Part shown: one piece after another, positions 37,251-50,329 of the stretch
How the letters are laid out: each line of letters opens with the position of its first letter
How positions within the stretch are numbered: position 1 is the stretch's first letter
Assembly (NCBI GenBank): GCA_949752745.1
Contig: OX457034.1
Location: 7,400,904-7,464,903, forward strand
Origin: Protula sp. h YS-2021
Lineage: Eukaryota > Annelida > Polychaeta > Sabellida > Serpulidae
DNA: 64,000 nt
Reading direction: 5' to 3'
Translations under genes and position numbers: made by a program
The notes under the pieces: model-generated
Told to the model about the DNA's origin: nothing
Databases searched by the model: none
Seen by the model: the letters and a program-made list of their open reading frames with translations, nothing else

Positions 37251-38165
37251 AGCACAAACATGCACAGCCATGCCTCAAATAACAAAACAAAACAGAAAGA
37301 AATTCCTTTTGCCTCTCAGATACTCCACTGTACTGTGACACTTTGCAGTGTTCGATACGCAAAGCAAAAAGCTTTTCGCCACAAAACCTTTGTCAGCTTA
37401 CACCTGTGGCGTTTAACTGAATGTGGCATGCGACGTTTCGTATCAAGTAAGATAAATTTACTTGTTATTTTTAATATACGATTGCGCTGTCACTCGGTGG
37501 TGTTATAATATACATTAGTGTAATTATCAGTATAATTATCACATAAAGGTACTCGGCTGTACAGGGAATTGAACCGGGTTCCATTTGCATATTTTCTCTT
37601 CTACAAAAGAAGCACCCAGGGTTTGGAGCCAAACTAAAGTAATGTTTACAATACATATGACTCCTATATAACTTAGCGATATAATAATATAAAAGGAGCA
37701 AGTCATCCGAATAAAACTAACTCACAAATGTACAGAGTTCGTTAAAACATTTTGTGCATGTTTTTCTCCTTAATAATAAGCTATCGAATGTTTAGCCATT
37801 TATATTATTATCATAATTAGTTGGATAAAAATCTATTTAAGGTTTTTCTTGTACATTATTTACCTATACTAAGTCTGAGTTGTTGATACAACAAGGCAAT
37901 ACAAGATGTGAAAGGTTAATAAAATATAACCTAGGTTCTTAAATTTAAAGACTTATTCAATTTTAATATTATCATCGTGAAATACATGTATAAGATATTT
38001 CACTTTCAACTGCCACATGACTCTAGCTAAGTTTGAAATAAATTGCTAAAATTAATTGTTAGGAAATTTTAAAAATTAGAATTATTAAAATTATAAATAG
38101 AAAAATACGCAGTACGAAAGCACACATCTAAATTCGAATTTGACCGAGCAACGAAAAGTTTGAAA
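37251..38165. other. Upstream interval of FBXO36
   Basis: AT-rich DNA. A B-box-like 'ggttcaattcc' on the minus strand near 37570 may be a tRNA-derived fragment. No promoter element can be placed. Confidence 0.35.
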
Positions 38166-41100
38166 ATGGCGTCGTTACTGCCTAAAAATGGTACATTGCT
38201 TAATTTTGCGGACCAAGCGCCTTCTCCGCAGAAAGATTTTTGCCAGATCCTTGTAAAGAAGGGCAAGGTGTGTATTATATGAATAAAGTTATGTTTAGAA
38301 ATGGTAACTGATGATAAAGTGAGTTCTGTATTATCGCTCACAAGGGTCTACATGACCATTTCGGGAGACTGTTTATACTCTTAACTTAGTGACATGTCTC
38401 AGTATCAACTTTGAGGAGTCAGTTTATTGACACCAAAAGCCCACATCTGCTTCATCTACAAAATCGTGATGGTATCTGTCAATTACCATTGTTAAACAAG
38501 GGTAATATCGTTGTTCATGTCAAATGATAACCGATTTCACAGCTTGAAGTATGCTCAAATTTTTTGACTGCAACATGTTGGATAGTAGTAAAAATGATTC
38601 TAACAAAGTCATAGCAAAAAAGGATATTAACAAATATGTTGTTATCCATGCAGAATAACATGTGATTGATAATATATATATATATGTAAGTGGTTACCAC
38701 ATTTCGAGGCGCATGTATTCAATGGAAATAAGATTTTTTTTTTCGTTACAATTTACATTTTTGTGTTTCGTCATGTCTTTTGTCTTTGCATTTTAACCGA
38801 AAAAACTGGCAGTAGAAACATAACCCACATCGGAAATTCTCAAAAGTGTACTAAGGACCTTGAAAGTTGTATTATGTTCCGTTACTTTTTAAGTGGAATT
38901 TGGGTTAAAAAAAAAAACAAAAAAAAAAAAAAACAAACAAACAAGCGCCACTGTTGTTAATCGGGAGGGTAGATTTTCAGTTTAGCATTTTTGTGGAGGA
39001 TATTTTTTCTTATTCAATTTTTCTGAAACTATAAAAGAACCAAAAAAAAAAAAAAGAGAGAAAAAAAAAAAAAAAAAAAAACACTGCCATTGCGCAAAAA
39101 AATCAGAGGTCAGTGTTGCTTTACTGTCCGTTATCTTATTATTAGGTTAGAATAAGGAGAAATATAAACCAGAACTGGTAGCATTTATTGTTGCATTTTA
39201 GGAAATTTGTATTTCATTGCCTTTAACTAAAATTTCTTGCAGGTTTTCTTTAGATGGTGGAAAATAACGTTGAGAAAGAATGCCAAATCACGACCAGGCG
39301 AAGTCATTGATACATATGAAGACTTCTCCCACGATGATCGGGTTCACAGTAAGACATTTTGAAACTTTTAATGACTGCAGATACAGTTATGAGGCTCAAA
39401 AGTTAAATATTTTGCTGGTTTTGTAATGTACAGTTTATTTGTCAAATACAGATAGAAAAATGGAAGATAGACAAAGAAACTCAGTGGTAAGCATGTGCTC
39501 AAGTAGCCTACTACGGTTTTCTTCAACAACAAGTTAAGCATTTTAGCTCTCAGTTGTATAAATAAACAAGCGATCTTAAGAACAACGTCGTATATCGGGT
39601 TAGTTTTGTTTGATTGTCTGCGTCGGTTAACTCTATGTTTTCGATTATAAGGTTTTTTTTCTCGAAAATCTGCCTTTTAACCTGGGCATGATATTAATAG
39701 AAGCATTTGAAAGCTTGACAGTGGTAGTAATGTTCGGCTGAAATAGTAAAGGGGTCATGTGAAAAATTGTAAACTTTCGATGCCCCGACCCCTCCTCCTT
39801 TCTCTTTGCAGGCGAAATTCACCGCTGCTTCGGGAAGAACATGCTGGACTATGTGAAGGCGCTAGTGGAGGGACATATTGATTACCTGCCGCGTATGCCA
39901 CGCCCTCTCCTTATCGAGATAATCAGGCGCCTGGATCTGGAAGATGTCGCTAATCTCGCGCTCACCAGCAAAATGTTTTACGAGGTACGGAATCAGTGTC
40001 CCAGGCGGATCATAGGCGGAGCCCCTCTCCTCGCCCGGTTCCCTTTTGACCAAGATTTCTTTTAAAATAGTATATTTTTTCATGATCTGCGTGATAAAAT
40101 AGGGTGTTTGGATATAAAATTCCTACCCTTCCCTCCCCCCCCCCCCCCCATCTCCCCTGCAAGCCCCTTCTAATCGGCGCTGTCGAGATATCCCGGTCGC
40201 GAGATAACGTTTTGGAAAGTTTTATAGAAAAGGGACAAGGGGTCCTTTCAGCGTGTGCAAGATGTCGACATGGATGCACAGGTCTGTATATTCAGACCGG
40301 GATACTGATGGTTCGTATTGAACAGGAAAATAAGGTCATTAATTTAAGCTCGTAACTAATTGTCGAGTGAGACAAAATGACAGAAAATGATCCCAAAAAA
40401 AAAAAATAATAAAATAAAATAAAATCCGAAGTTTGCAAGCAGATTAGATTATGGTTTTGGTTGCTGTATCGACAGCACAGTAGGTTTGGAGACCGCATGT
40501 GAAGCACCCTCCCTACACCCCAGTATCGGCAGGAGGCTTACAGCACAGTGTTAACCAAGGTTTTGGATTTTGCATGTGATGCACATGGCTGCGTGGTAAC
40601 CTTGAAGCCCCCCCCTCTCCTCCCCCCTCCCTACAGTATTAGCAGGAAGCTCACTTGTTAAACACAATTACTTAGAGAGGAGAAGAAAAAATTATGTCAT
40701 CAATTTGCGAAAATAATGAGTTTCGCAGTGAAGGTACAGTTAAAATTATTGCAATCATCATCACAGTGATGATGATTGCAATAATTTTAACTTTAACTTA
40801 CGTTTTTTTTGTAGGTTTCTTCCCATTTTCTTCCCACTTTCTTCCTTTTCTTCCAGGAAGAAAGGTATTTCTTCACTTTTCTTCCCAGTTTCTTCCCTAT
40901 TTCTTCTCAGGGAAGGGAAGAAACACCTGTCATCACTTCAGTTTCGCAGCTAAATGATTTTTTGTGGTAAATCGTTTTTCCAAGGTTAGAATAGCCGCCG
41001 TATTGGATTTTCAATTCCGATTACGATTTTGGCCTGTACGATGGTTTATAAATTTTATTTATATGTTGTAGAATTTGAAGTGTTTCAAGTATTTCCCAGA

Positions 41101-42415
41101 GCTTGGTTCATTCTCGATTATTCTGTGTCAATGATAGAGTATTAAATGAACACAGGATGCGTGTGCTTTTGTTGACTGCAGCTGTGTAACAGTGATGAAT
41201 TGTGGGAAATGATTTACCATGACAACAGCGAGACACCAATCACGGACGACCTGCGCTCGCTGGCGGAAGGCCTGGGCTGGAAGAGGCTCTTCTTCACCAA
41301 CAAGCTGCAGCTGCAGGTAATGTGTTACACGCGAAAACGGGTAATTGAATTAGCGTGGAGCGGAGATGGGGAGGGGTGGGGTTGCAGGGACACATCTAGA
41401 CGGATAAATGTTGTGATTAAATAACGGCGGCAAAGGAAACTAGAGGAAGGGTTGGGGTGCGGGAGGGGAGGGTTGTAAATGTTAGTAATGCATTTTTGAT
41501 AACTGTAACTGACACCTTTTTTCAACCTTTAACCTCCCCCACCACCCCGCCACCCATGCCACCCCCACGCCTTCCATCCATCGCCTTCACTTCGACTTAC
41601 AGGAAAAAGTACTGAGTCTACACTAAAAAGGTTTTTTTTTTTCACTCAGCTGAAACTAGAATAACAAAAATTACCACTTGTTTTTTCTTTGTTTAGTTAA
41701 AGCTTCGGCACTTAGGTATGCGTGTCATAGGCCAAGGGATCCCTTTGAACATTGTATTTGTGAACTATCGGACCAGGCATATTTGTTTCTGTTGCTTTAC
41801 TTATGCGTTGAATTTTTGTTTAAATTTACAAGTTAAGTACTGTTTAACCACTTAAGTAGGCGGCTAACATTTCCTGAAGTTTAGCAATGTTGGTGACTCA
41901 GCAGGTTTTTACTTCTAGGTTCTTTGGTGTTTTTTTTTCTTCTTTTTTTTTACTGCACTGACGCTTCGTAGGCTGAGGAAAAGTTTATTTCTTTGAAGAG
42001 TTTCTTTTACTTATACATGTTTGTAGTTCAGTGACACAAATCATATTGTTTAAAAGATAAACCTTAAAAAAAAAAAACAAAAAAAAAAACAAAAACAAAA
42101 CAAAACAAAGAAACAAAAAGAACTAAAAAAAGAAAGGAACAGCTTCATTCATATTTTTGCGCAAATTTAGTTGTGGGCAATACAAATAATAGTTATAATA
42201 CGGAAGTGTATTTTTAAATTAAAATAAGGGTTTATGGTGGCGATGACGTCACACGCTGTTTGTTGATTGGTTCTCACGTGTTTCTGTAACAGATGCAGCT
42301 CAGGCGTCAGGCTAAGAGGAAAACCGACCAATCAGCGTTCTTGACACAGGATGAGGACAGTCGTGCTACGTCATACATGGACGACGATGACGACAGTGAC
42401 GACATCTATGATTAA
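38166..42415 (+). CDS. FBXO36: F-box only protein 36 orthologue, five exons
   Basis: Exons: 38166-38267, 39243-39348, 39812-39984, 41182-41316, 42293-42415; GT-AG throughout; total 639 nt, 212 residues. Landmarks agree with vertebrate FBXO36: start MASLLP, KDFCQILVKKGKVFFRWWKI, PGEVIDTYEDF, an F-box at about residues 90-137 (LPRMPRPLLIEIIRRLDLED, LALTSKMFYE, LWE), and the signature WKRLFFTNKLQLQ near the end. F-box proteins bind SKP1 and bring substrates to an SCF ubiquitin ligase; FBXO36 substrates are not established. The last exon adds an acidic tail (DDDDDSDDIYD) longer than in the human protein of about 188 residues. The start ATG opens exon 1 directly and fits the family. Confidence 0.95.
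38905..39082. repeat. A-rich low-complexity tracts in FBXO36 intron 1
   Basis: Poly-A interrupted by C or G at about 38908-38945 and 39042-39082. Similar tracts recur at 42067-42125 (intron 4) and 42658-42715 (3' flank). Confidence 0.85.
40738..40792. other. Perfect 27-bp-arm palindrome in FBXO36 intron 3
   Basis: The arm 40738-40764 is repeated exactly in reverse complement at 40766-40792 around a single A. The arm contains 'taaaattattgcaatcat'. Confidence 0.92.
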
Positions 42416-44000
42416 GGGGGGGGGGGGGATTGTGTCACAACACAAAATGTCAACACGGGAGAAAAAAAAGAAGAAAACTCGCGCCTGGAAATCAAAGCTG
42501 ACATGGAGCGACATGGCGATTTCTGATAGCTTGCGGTGGAAAGTTTTAGTTTAGATTTTAAAGCTGTATATAGATGCTAAAAGGCCGTTATGTGTTATTG
42601 GGTGTTGACATTTTGTTTTTGTGCTATCTCGGCCTCAAAACAACTGTATTCCGTCCGAAAAAAAGAAAAAAAAAAAAAAAAAAAAAAAAAGGAAGAAAAA
42701 AAAAAGAGAAAAAATTCCTAGTGTAATGTGGCTTCCGAGAATCAGTGGCCTTTTAAGGCTTGTTGTGTTTATTGATAACTGATAATTTAGTGGCTATTTT
42801 GGAGATGATTTCAATTACTTTGGTGCAGACAGAAGAGGTATGGACTTTTGAGATACTCTAGCATATCAGACTGTGTACTTGTAGTTTTGTGTACCAAGAA
42901 GGGTACAGTTTTTGAAGAAAAAAGTATTCAAGTAAGATTTCGTTTTGTGCATTGACGCAAATGCCTACGTCATCATTCTCACAACAAATGACCTTTCGCG
43001 ATACTCCTATCCAGCAATCTCTGCACAAGACAGAGAGAGAGAGAGAGATATGGATTGATAGAGGGAGGGTGAAAGATAGCGGGGGTAGAGGGGGGGGGGG
43101 GGCAGAGAAATATAGAGGGTGATAACGAGAGAGAGAAAGATGGAGGGATATAGAGAAAAAATGGACGGATATATGTTACAGGGAATGTATGAAATCAGAA
43201 AGTAATTTCCGGGCAATGCGCGTATTCGCTGTGACCGTCAGGGAATACGTGAATTCCCTAAAATATCGGGGAATACACGTAATCCCTGATTACACAAATT
43301 CCCTGTTACATATGCATAGAAAGATTTATGTCAGAAAATAAAGTTATTTGAGATTTTGCTGTAAGTGATTCGTATTTGCTGAGCTGGACAGGGGTGACAG
43401 GGGAAGGGTCGGGGTGAGAGGCTGTGTTTCTACGAGGTGAAATCATAAATTCTAGACTCAAATTCGCGTAATGAGTATTATTGCTGTTATTGAAAGGTAG
43501 CTTTAGTTTTATGATAAAAATGCTTGCCTCATTGGGGCATGGTTGGGGCTGTTTGAAGTGTGGGGTGCTCAGAAATGCACTATAAATAGTAAACAACTAC
43601 AGAGCACTATAAACATTCAACTGTTGTGTGTAAATATCGAAAAAAAAAAAAAACTCCAGCAACTGGGGGCATTCAAGGTCGAATGTTTTTGCAGCTAATT
43701 TACATATCCATTTGAAAAGTGCAGAGGAGAGAGCGGGGCAGGGAGGGGGGGGGGGGGGTGCTAGAGGGGGTGGGTGGCCATTGGGGGGAGAGCGTGTGAA
43801 AAAAAACAAACCATATAAGGTTTTCATTTTCAAAATCAATAATGACAGAAACACGTGAAGCTTTTTAGCCTTTTTTGTATTTGGGGTGGGGGTGTAAGGC
43901 GACATTTTTTCCTCATGCTAAGCTGTTTCGTACCAGATGGTATATTTATTCCGGCGCAATAAACGTTCATTGTGATCAGTTTGTAAATGAGGCCCGGGGA
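42416..44000 (+). other. FBXO36 3' flank / probable 3' UTR with low-complexity tracts
   Basis: G runs follow the stop codon; poly-A, GAGA and poly-G tracts occur at 42658-42715, 43028-43140 and 43740-43800. An AATAAA at 43958 could end the transcript. No other gene is seen. Confidence 0.4.
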
Positions 44001-45340
44001 AACACTCTTGTGTAACCGAACAACATACAGAGACTCTGTTTGCGTTGTTTACCATTTTTGATTATTATTTATTTATTGGCTATTATTTATCTTCATTTGT
44101 ATCTACGTCTTTGGCAAAAGCAAACTTCTAATTATACTGTGGGGACGTTACCGTCTGTGTTTATGCCAAGCTACGTATTTCTCAGGTCACGTTATACTGG
44201 ATCAAATAGTTTTTTTCTGTGTACTTCCAGTGCAGTAATACACACATAAATATGCTTAAGCCAGTGCTTTGGTCCTTATTTCACAAATGTCCTAGAGAAA
44301 GGACATCGGATAAAGGGGGTGCTTGAGGGGGTGGGGGGGGGGGGAAGGAGAGGGAGGGGGGGGGGCTTACAACGGGTCTACGTGCATGCGTTTCGCTGGG
44401 CATACCACTCCTTTTGAATCAGCCATATATACTCACAAAAGTGCTCTTTTGTTGATCTATAAATAGAAGTGCTTAACCTGGAAAACACCGAGACAGATCT
44501 GTCTGATCAAAATACCTTGTTATTTATGTAAATAAAGCATTTTGTCTGAAGAACGGCTCTCAGCGTGTCTGCAGCTGTAGTTCATGAAATAAACTCGTAA
44601 AACGTAAAAAAAAAGTAGTCTTATTTAAATGTTCCGCCCTGATACAATAAGGAGCGGCAGATTGTCCTTGACCTTTTGTCTGTCTGTCTGTCAGTGAGTC
44701 AGACTCTTGTGTCTTCGTCTTCTCTTGCAGTGCGCAGTGAAGTTGTACCTCACGTATTCCATGTACGTCTTGTGGTTCCAAAATTGTCAGTAAAACCAAA
44801 GCTATTACACGTCTACGTGGTTTTCCAGCGATTAAATGGGGGAAAACCTTCTGGGCAATAATGTCAACGACGCCCCCCCCCCCCCTACCAGTATTGAAAA
44901 CCTGTGTTATGTGGCGGATGTTGTTTTTTTTTTCGAGGGGGCGGGGGAAGGAGCAAGTTTGCCTGGACCAGACGATAGGCAATTTTTGACTACCGTCTAT
45001 AACCTGAAGGCCCTTGGGCTACCCGAATGGTCCACCGTCGTGCCTCATGCCATGAAGTATTATTATATTACTTCGCTTGCCACGTACAAGCGGAAGTTCC
45101 AGGATTAAAAGAATGTGGCATTTAAGTCTGCTCTGTCTGTTAATGAAAGATTTATCTCCCGTAACTTTTTAATATCCTGTTTATATGATGGTTTTTGTTA
45201 TTGCTTTTTATGTCATGTCGCATATCTGACCTCTGACACCATGTTGTTATATTTCACATGTTTTAAGACGGAAAATGGGACAATGTGACTTGCTATGAGC
45301 TATCTGGTTTATTGTCTGACCAAAGCTATCCGGTCCCGTC
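44001..45340. other. Interval with one weak ORF
   Basis: A plus-strand frame ending at 45108 has a protein-like last 45 residues (DDRQFLTTVYNLKALGLPEW and on to RKFQD) but starts in low-complexity DNA. I cannot name it; it may be a decayed exon or element fragment. Poly-G tracts occur near 44330-44360. Confidence 0.25.
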
Positions 45341-45570
45341 GTCTAGACATATGGAAGGTGATACTGCAGGGGTGGGGGCGGGGGGGAGTTAGGATAATCA
45401 GGGAGTACTAAGATAGAACTGACATTGGCTATATAAACTTCGGGTATTATCCGGTCACGTGGTATGGTGATATCGAAGGTGCTCCTGCGGGAGGGGGGTC
45501 GGGGAGGGAAGGGAGCTGGGATAATCAGTGTGTACTTAGATAGAACTGACACTGGATGTATACACTTTAG
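45341..45570. repeat. ~120-bp tandem duplication with G-rich core
   Basis: The phrases 'gaaggtgatactgcaggggt' and 'gaaggtgctcctgcgggagg' are 120 bp apart, each followed by G runs and 'gataatcag...gtactwagatagaactgac'. Confidence 0.7.
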
Positions 45571-45770
45571 GACATTACGGAAGACCGCATTATGAGACAT
45601 CGACTAAATACATGACATTTTCTGACAAAAGTGCTAAGTAACTACAGTGTATTACACTACCAAATATAGAAAATGCAAGTCTGCAAGCTAACAATTGTTT
45701 TGCACCCTGCCATACGTTAAAAAATATTTTCTCATTTCTAGATTTGGTTGAGTAATACGCTGTAGTTGTT

Positions 45771-46316
45771 TATCCCATATGTACAAGTTTGACAATTTTT
45801 TTTTTTTTTTTTGCTTTTGTGAATAGAAAAATGTCATTTTATATCCAATCGCTAATAAAAGTTCTTTTTGACAATTTTTTACCCTACAAGTTCCCCTAAC
45901 TATCAGGAAATTTGAAGGCAACAACATAAAAAAGAGTTGACAGAAGAAGCATTTCCTAAACTTTTTAAAATGCCGCCATTTGGCTATTTTTCGCTGACAA
46001 AAAATTTGCATTAAAATTGACCCAGAAAACATTATAAAGAATTTATCCCATATGTACAAGTTTGACAATTTTTTTTTTTTTTTTTTGCTTTTGTGAATAG
46101 AAAAATGTCATTTTATATCCAATCGCTAATAAAAGTTCTTTTTGACAATTTTTTACCCTACAAGTTCCCCTAACTATCAGGAAATTTGAAGGCAACAACA
46201 TAAAAAAGAGTTGACAGAAGAAGCATTTCCTAAACTTTTTAAAATGCCGCCATTTGGCTATTTTTCGCTGACAAAAAATTTGCATTAAAATTGACCCAGA
46301 AAACATTATAAAGAAT
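45771..46316. repeat. 273-bp exact or near-exact tandem duplication
   Basis: The segment from 'tatcccatatgtacaagttt' to 'attataaagaattta' is present twice, at 45771-46043 and 46044-46316, with no difference noticed by eye. The frames in it are repeats of the same translation, not genes. Confidence 0.92.
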
Positions 46317-46669
46317 TTAAAAGCAGTTACTTCAAAGATGTATGCAGAATCTGAATAATGCACCCCCCACGACAAAAACAACAGTCACCATTTTCGCAGA
46401 TTGTCGAAAGATAAGAATACAAAAAATAAAAATAGCAAAATTTCATGCTAAATTTGAAAGTACTCGGATCAGAACTGTGGAAAATAAAGCATTTAAAATA
46501 CACCTCTGCATGAGAAACAGTTGAGTCCATATGTTTGTTCCTGTAAGATCCCCGATAAAGAGGAAGGTAAAAAAATCAAGTAAAAGGGCACAATTTATGT
46601 TATGCATCTTCAATTGTTGCTATTCGCGTTTCTATAAGTCCGGCCCTCTGATATATTTAAATACAAAAT

Positions 46670-47255
46670 TCTTTACTTGATCAAACGATTACCTTGCTCA
46701 TTTTAACTTGATCATATGATGAACTTAATCATGGATTAACTTAATCACATAATGAACTTGATCATGTGACTAACTTTAACATATGATGAACTTGATCATG
46801 TGAATAAATTGATCATATGATTAACTCGATCATATGATTATTTTAATCACATGATTAACATGATCTTGTTATTGAATTGATCATACGATTAACTTTACAA
46901 TGTGATTAGCTTGATCATACGGTTAACTTGATCATGTGATTGTTTTGGTTATGTTATTAAACTGGTCATACGATTAACTTGATCATATAGTCAACTTGAT
47001 CATGTGGTTAACTTGATCATATGATTAACTCGAAAGCATGATTAATTCGATTATATTTTAAATTTCACCATGTTATTGACTTGATCACGTGATTAGATTG
47101 ATCATATGATAAACTTGATCATACGATTAATTCGATCATATGATGAACTTGATGATGTCATTAACTTGATCATGCGATTAACTTGTCATATTATTAACTA
47201 ACTTATATGATTAACTTGATAATATGATAACCTCCATCATATGATCAATTTGCTC
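46670..47255. repeat. 18-20-bp minisatellite TTGATCATATGATTAAC
   Basis: About thirty diverged units. The core GATCATATGATC is palindromic, so both strands look alike. Length about 585 bp. Confidence 0.92.
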
Positions 47256-47694
47256 CTATAACTACACAATTTGACTACATAGCAGGCATGGTTGTGAAAA
47301 TTTTTACGTGGCCCTTTGCATGTGAGCTCAGGAATAAAATATGTTTGTTCCACTGTTTAGAGCTTTTTTTGGAACTGGGAAGCGTCCCACTCACTATTTT
47401 TTTTATAATCACATCAGTGAGGCTGGTAGCTACAACAACCAACATATATGTGATTTCGTATGCTTAACTTGGCAGGATCAAAGTTATGGCTTCAATTCTA
47501 TGTTTTTCTAAAATAAAAGGAACGGTAAGAGTAAGGTAGCCAAAACACTTGAATTCGAATTGTGCCATGCCGCATCGGTTTTTTATACGGAGCACATATA
47601 ATTTGATTATCGTTATGATGCATGACTTTAATTTTTCAGCATGCGCCATAAAATTTTAAAACTTAAGAGAATTAACGGCTGCTCTCTCCAGCCA
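47256..47694. other. Interval before the LTR element
   Basis: No gene is seen. The 13-mer 'atatgtttgttcc' near 47339 also occurs near 46531, on the other side of the minisatellite. Confidence 0.35.
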
Positions 47695-47789
47695 TGTTGT
47701 GCTTATGGTAGCCAGTGCGAGTTACTTCCGGTTGTAAATAAAGCATAGGGGCAACTTAGGGTCTAATTAATTTCATCGCATGCGGAACA
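47695..47789 (+). repeat. 5' LTR of the gypsy element
   Basis: Begins TG, ends CA; contains AATAAA ('gttgtaaataaagc'). Confidence 0.65.
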
Positions 47790-48296
47790 AATGGCGACGA
47801 GCAAATTGTGTTGCGGTGTACCAAGGAGGTTATGAGGATCTGGTGGAGAAGTAAGACGCAGAGGATAGTGCCGAAGATAACGGAAAAGTGAGTGTTTGGT
47901 AAAGTTGGCTGCTGAATAATGGCATCACTGATAGGACGACTGGAGCCCTTTCACGAGACTGCTGGTGACTGGGGCTGTACAAAGACAGGTTAGAGCAGTA
48001 TTTCATTGCCAACGACTTGGAAGGTGAGAAAAAAGTTGCTGTGACTCTTAATCTGACTGGCGGGAAAATCTACATAGCCTGTGTTCACTGGACAGCCATC
48101 GACAAAGACGTTCGAGCAAAATGGTGAGTTGCTGCAGGAGCATCTCAGTCCCAAGCCCAACTTAATAGCAGGGAGATACCGGTTCCACAAGCACCAACAA
48201 CATACGGGTGAGTCGGTGACAGGTTGTCCTCCAGAAGTTGAGTGGGCATTGTGAATTCGGCGACCGTCTGGTAGAACATCTCAGATATCAACTGGT

Positions 48297-48647
48297 ATGT
48301 GGTACAAAGAACGAAAATGTCCTGAAAAGATTGTACTCTGGGAAGAATTTGACCTACAAGAAGGCCAAAGAGATAGTCATCGCCAGGAAATGGCTATGAA
48401 GGATGTATCAGAGATCCATGGAGCATGTGCAAGTGCTAATAAGTTCCTGAGGACAGCTGGAAACCGTTGCTGCAGGTGTGGTAGGAATGGCCATGGTCCT
48501 GAGGATTGCTGTTTTAATGACGAAAAATGCCACAACTGCGGTAAGAGAAGCCACATTAAGAGAAGATGCAGGGTGAAGCAATCCAGTAAGTCATCTTCTG
48601 AAGGCAAAAAGACCGGAACAGGTGAGTTTAAGAGGCGAAAACTATAG
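48297..48647 (+). pseudogene. Gag nucleocapsid fragment
   Basis: A 116-residue frame with two CCHC zinc knuckles of the C-x2-C-x4-H-x4-C type: CCRCGRNGHGPEDC and CHNCGKRSHIKRRC, followed by a basic Ser-rich tail. These bind the RNA genome in retrotransposon particles. The capsid part upstream is in broken frames. Confidence 0.85.
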
Positions 48648-48774
48648 AAGAAATGTTCTGTTCTGACGACGATGAAGTTACCACTGACAGTGAGGAATCT
48701 AATGGTGACAGCACTTCCTATTCAGATCTCAGCTAAACGGAAGTTGTTTACGATGTAAACAACAATTGCGAGAA

Positions 48775-49066
48775 GAAATATGCATCCATTACGATCAGTT
48801 CTAAAACAAACGGTAAAGTTATCCAAATTGAGCTGGATACGGAATCTGCGCGTTCGAAAATATCGAAAAGGCATTATCAGCGCCATCTTGGTAATTTACG
48901 GTTGCGGAGAACAAACGTTGTTTTGAAGACCTATACTGGAGAGGGATACGTGAATGTTCTGGTGGAACACGAAGGTAAGGAACATCGTTTACGGCTGTAT
49001 ATTCTTCATTGGAGAGGTCCACCTTTGTTCGGTAGAGATTGGCTCCGACACATCAAGTTAAACTGA
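48775..49066 (+). pseudogene. Aspartic protease fragment with altered active site
   Basis: The frame contains IELDTESA where gypsy proteases have LDTG/SA, and ends with the typical FGRDWL before a stop. The catalytic Asp remains but the following Gly is Glu, which should prevent activity. Confidence 0.75.
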
Positions 49067-49087
49067 CACGAAATCAAGACCATACGG

Positions 49088-50240
49088 ATGACTCAAGATA
49101 AGAAGAAATTAGACCATATTCTGGAAAAGTACAGTGACTGCTTCGGCGAAGACTTAGGTGAGCTGAAAGGAGTAACTGCGAAGTTGCACCTCAAGGATAT
49201 TTCCCCAGCTGCATCCATTTGGCAACGCGCAATTCAAAAAGTTTTGAAAAGTCTAAAAACGTGCAGTATATTTTCGTACGATATGATAATCTCCGGTTCA
49301 GCCGATGACGATCACCTACGTACCCTAGAGAAAGTCTTTCAACGATTAATCGAATACGGTCTGAAAATCAACCCAACAAATGTGAGTTTTTCAAAGATTC
49401 CATTGAATTTTGTGCCCATATTGTCGACAAAGACAAAGAATTCACAAGACCGATTAAAAATCAAGGCAGTTACAGATGCGCCAGCCCCAACAAATGTTTC
49501 TGAATTACGAAGCTGGGTCGCGGTGGTGAACTTCTACCACCGCTTCCTACCCAACTTGTATACAATATTACATCCTTTGCACCAGTTGCCCCACAAAAAT
49601 CAAAAATGGCTATGGGCAGACTCATTGGAAACGGCCTTCAAGAAAACGAAAGATCTTCTCACATCTGATCTCGTTTTGGCCCATTATGATCTAAAATTGC
49701 CGCTTCGACTGCACTGTGATGCATCATCAAAAGGCATTTCTGGTGTTATTTTACATATCTACCCAGATGGAAGCGAACGCCTCATTAGTTGTGCATCCCA
49801 GGCACTGTCAAAAGCTGAACAAAATTATTCCCAATCAATGTAGAGGCCTTCAGCATTGTTTGGAACATTGAGAAATTCAGCATGTACCTGTTTGCATAAA
49901 AATTTACTCTGGTTACCGACTGCAAGGTTTTGGTTTCATCCCAAGAAAGGTATTATAACAACTACGGCTTTGCGGATGTCAAGGTACACAATTTTCTTAC
50001 TGGCTATAATTATGAAATTGAATACCGAAACACAAGTGAACACGCCTACGCTGACGGTTTAAGGAGACTCCCCCTACCGGTAAGCCAAAAAATTAATCAG
50101 AAGAAAGAGCAATATTCTACGCTGACCTATTCGACAACTTCCCGATTTCATTTAAAAAAATTGCCCAGGCAACATCAAAAGACCAGGTATTGTCACGAGT
50201 TTACGAATTTACAAGAAATGACTGGCCGCAAAAGTTGAAG
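49088..50240 (+). pseudogene. Reverse transcriptase / RNase H, internally deleted
   Basis: The frame 49088-49843 starts with the pre-RT linker (YSDCFGEDLGELKG). Near 49215 it jumps to the YxDD region, which reads SYDMIISGSADDDHL, so fingers and most of the palm are deleted and the catalytic pair is damaged. The thumb (RSWVAVVNFYHRFLPN) and RNase H start (LRLHCDASSKGISGVIL) follow. After a frameshift RNase H ends in YNYEIEYRNTSEHAYADGLR at 49930-50238. Confidence 0.85.
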
Positions 50241-50329
50241 AAAATCTTTCCCCTTATCATTCACACGAATCAGAATTATCCATTATCTTCTAATTGGAAA
50301 CACGGTTGTTAGTCCGGAAAAGTGCCGGA

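Noticed and set aside
37550..37640. tRNA gene on the minus strand
   Set aside because: A B-box-like sequence is present but no matching A box or cloverleaf was seen.
43597..43905. 102-residue minus-strand proline-rich frame
   Set aside because: Proline run comes from a poly-G tract; no domain or splice support.
44560..44982. 140-residue minus-strand frame
   Set aside because: Crosses low-complexity poly-G/poly-A sequence and lacks any motif.
45688..46381. Two minus-strand frames of 126 and 112 residues
   Set aside because: Both translate the 273-bp tandem duplication, including its poly-T. They are shadows of the repeat.
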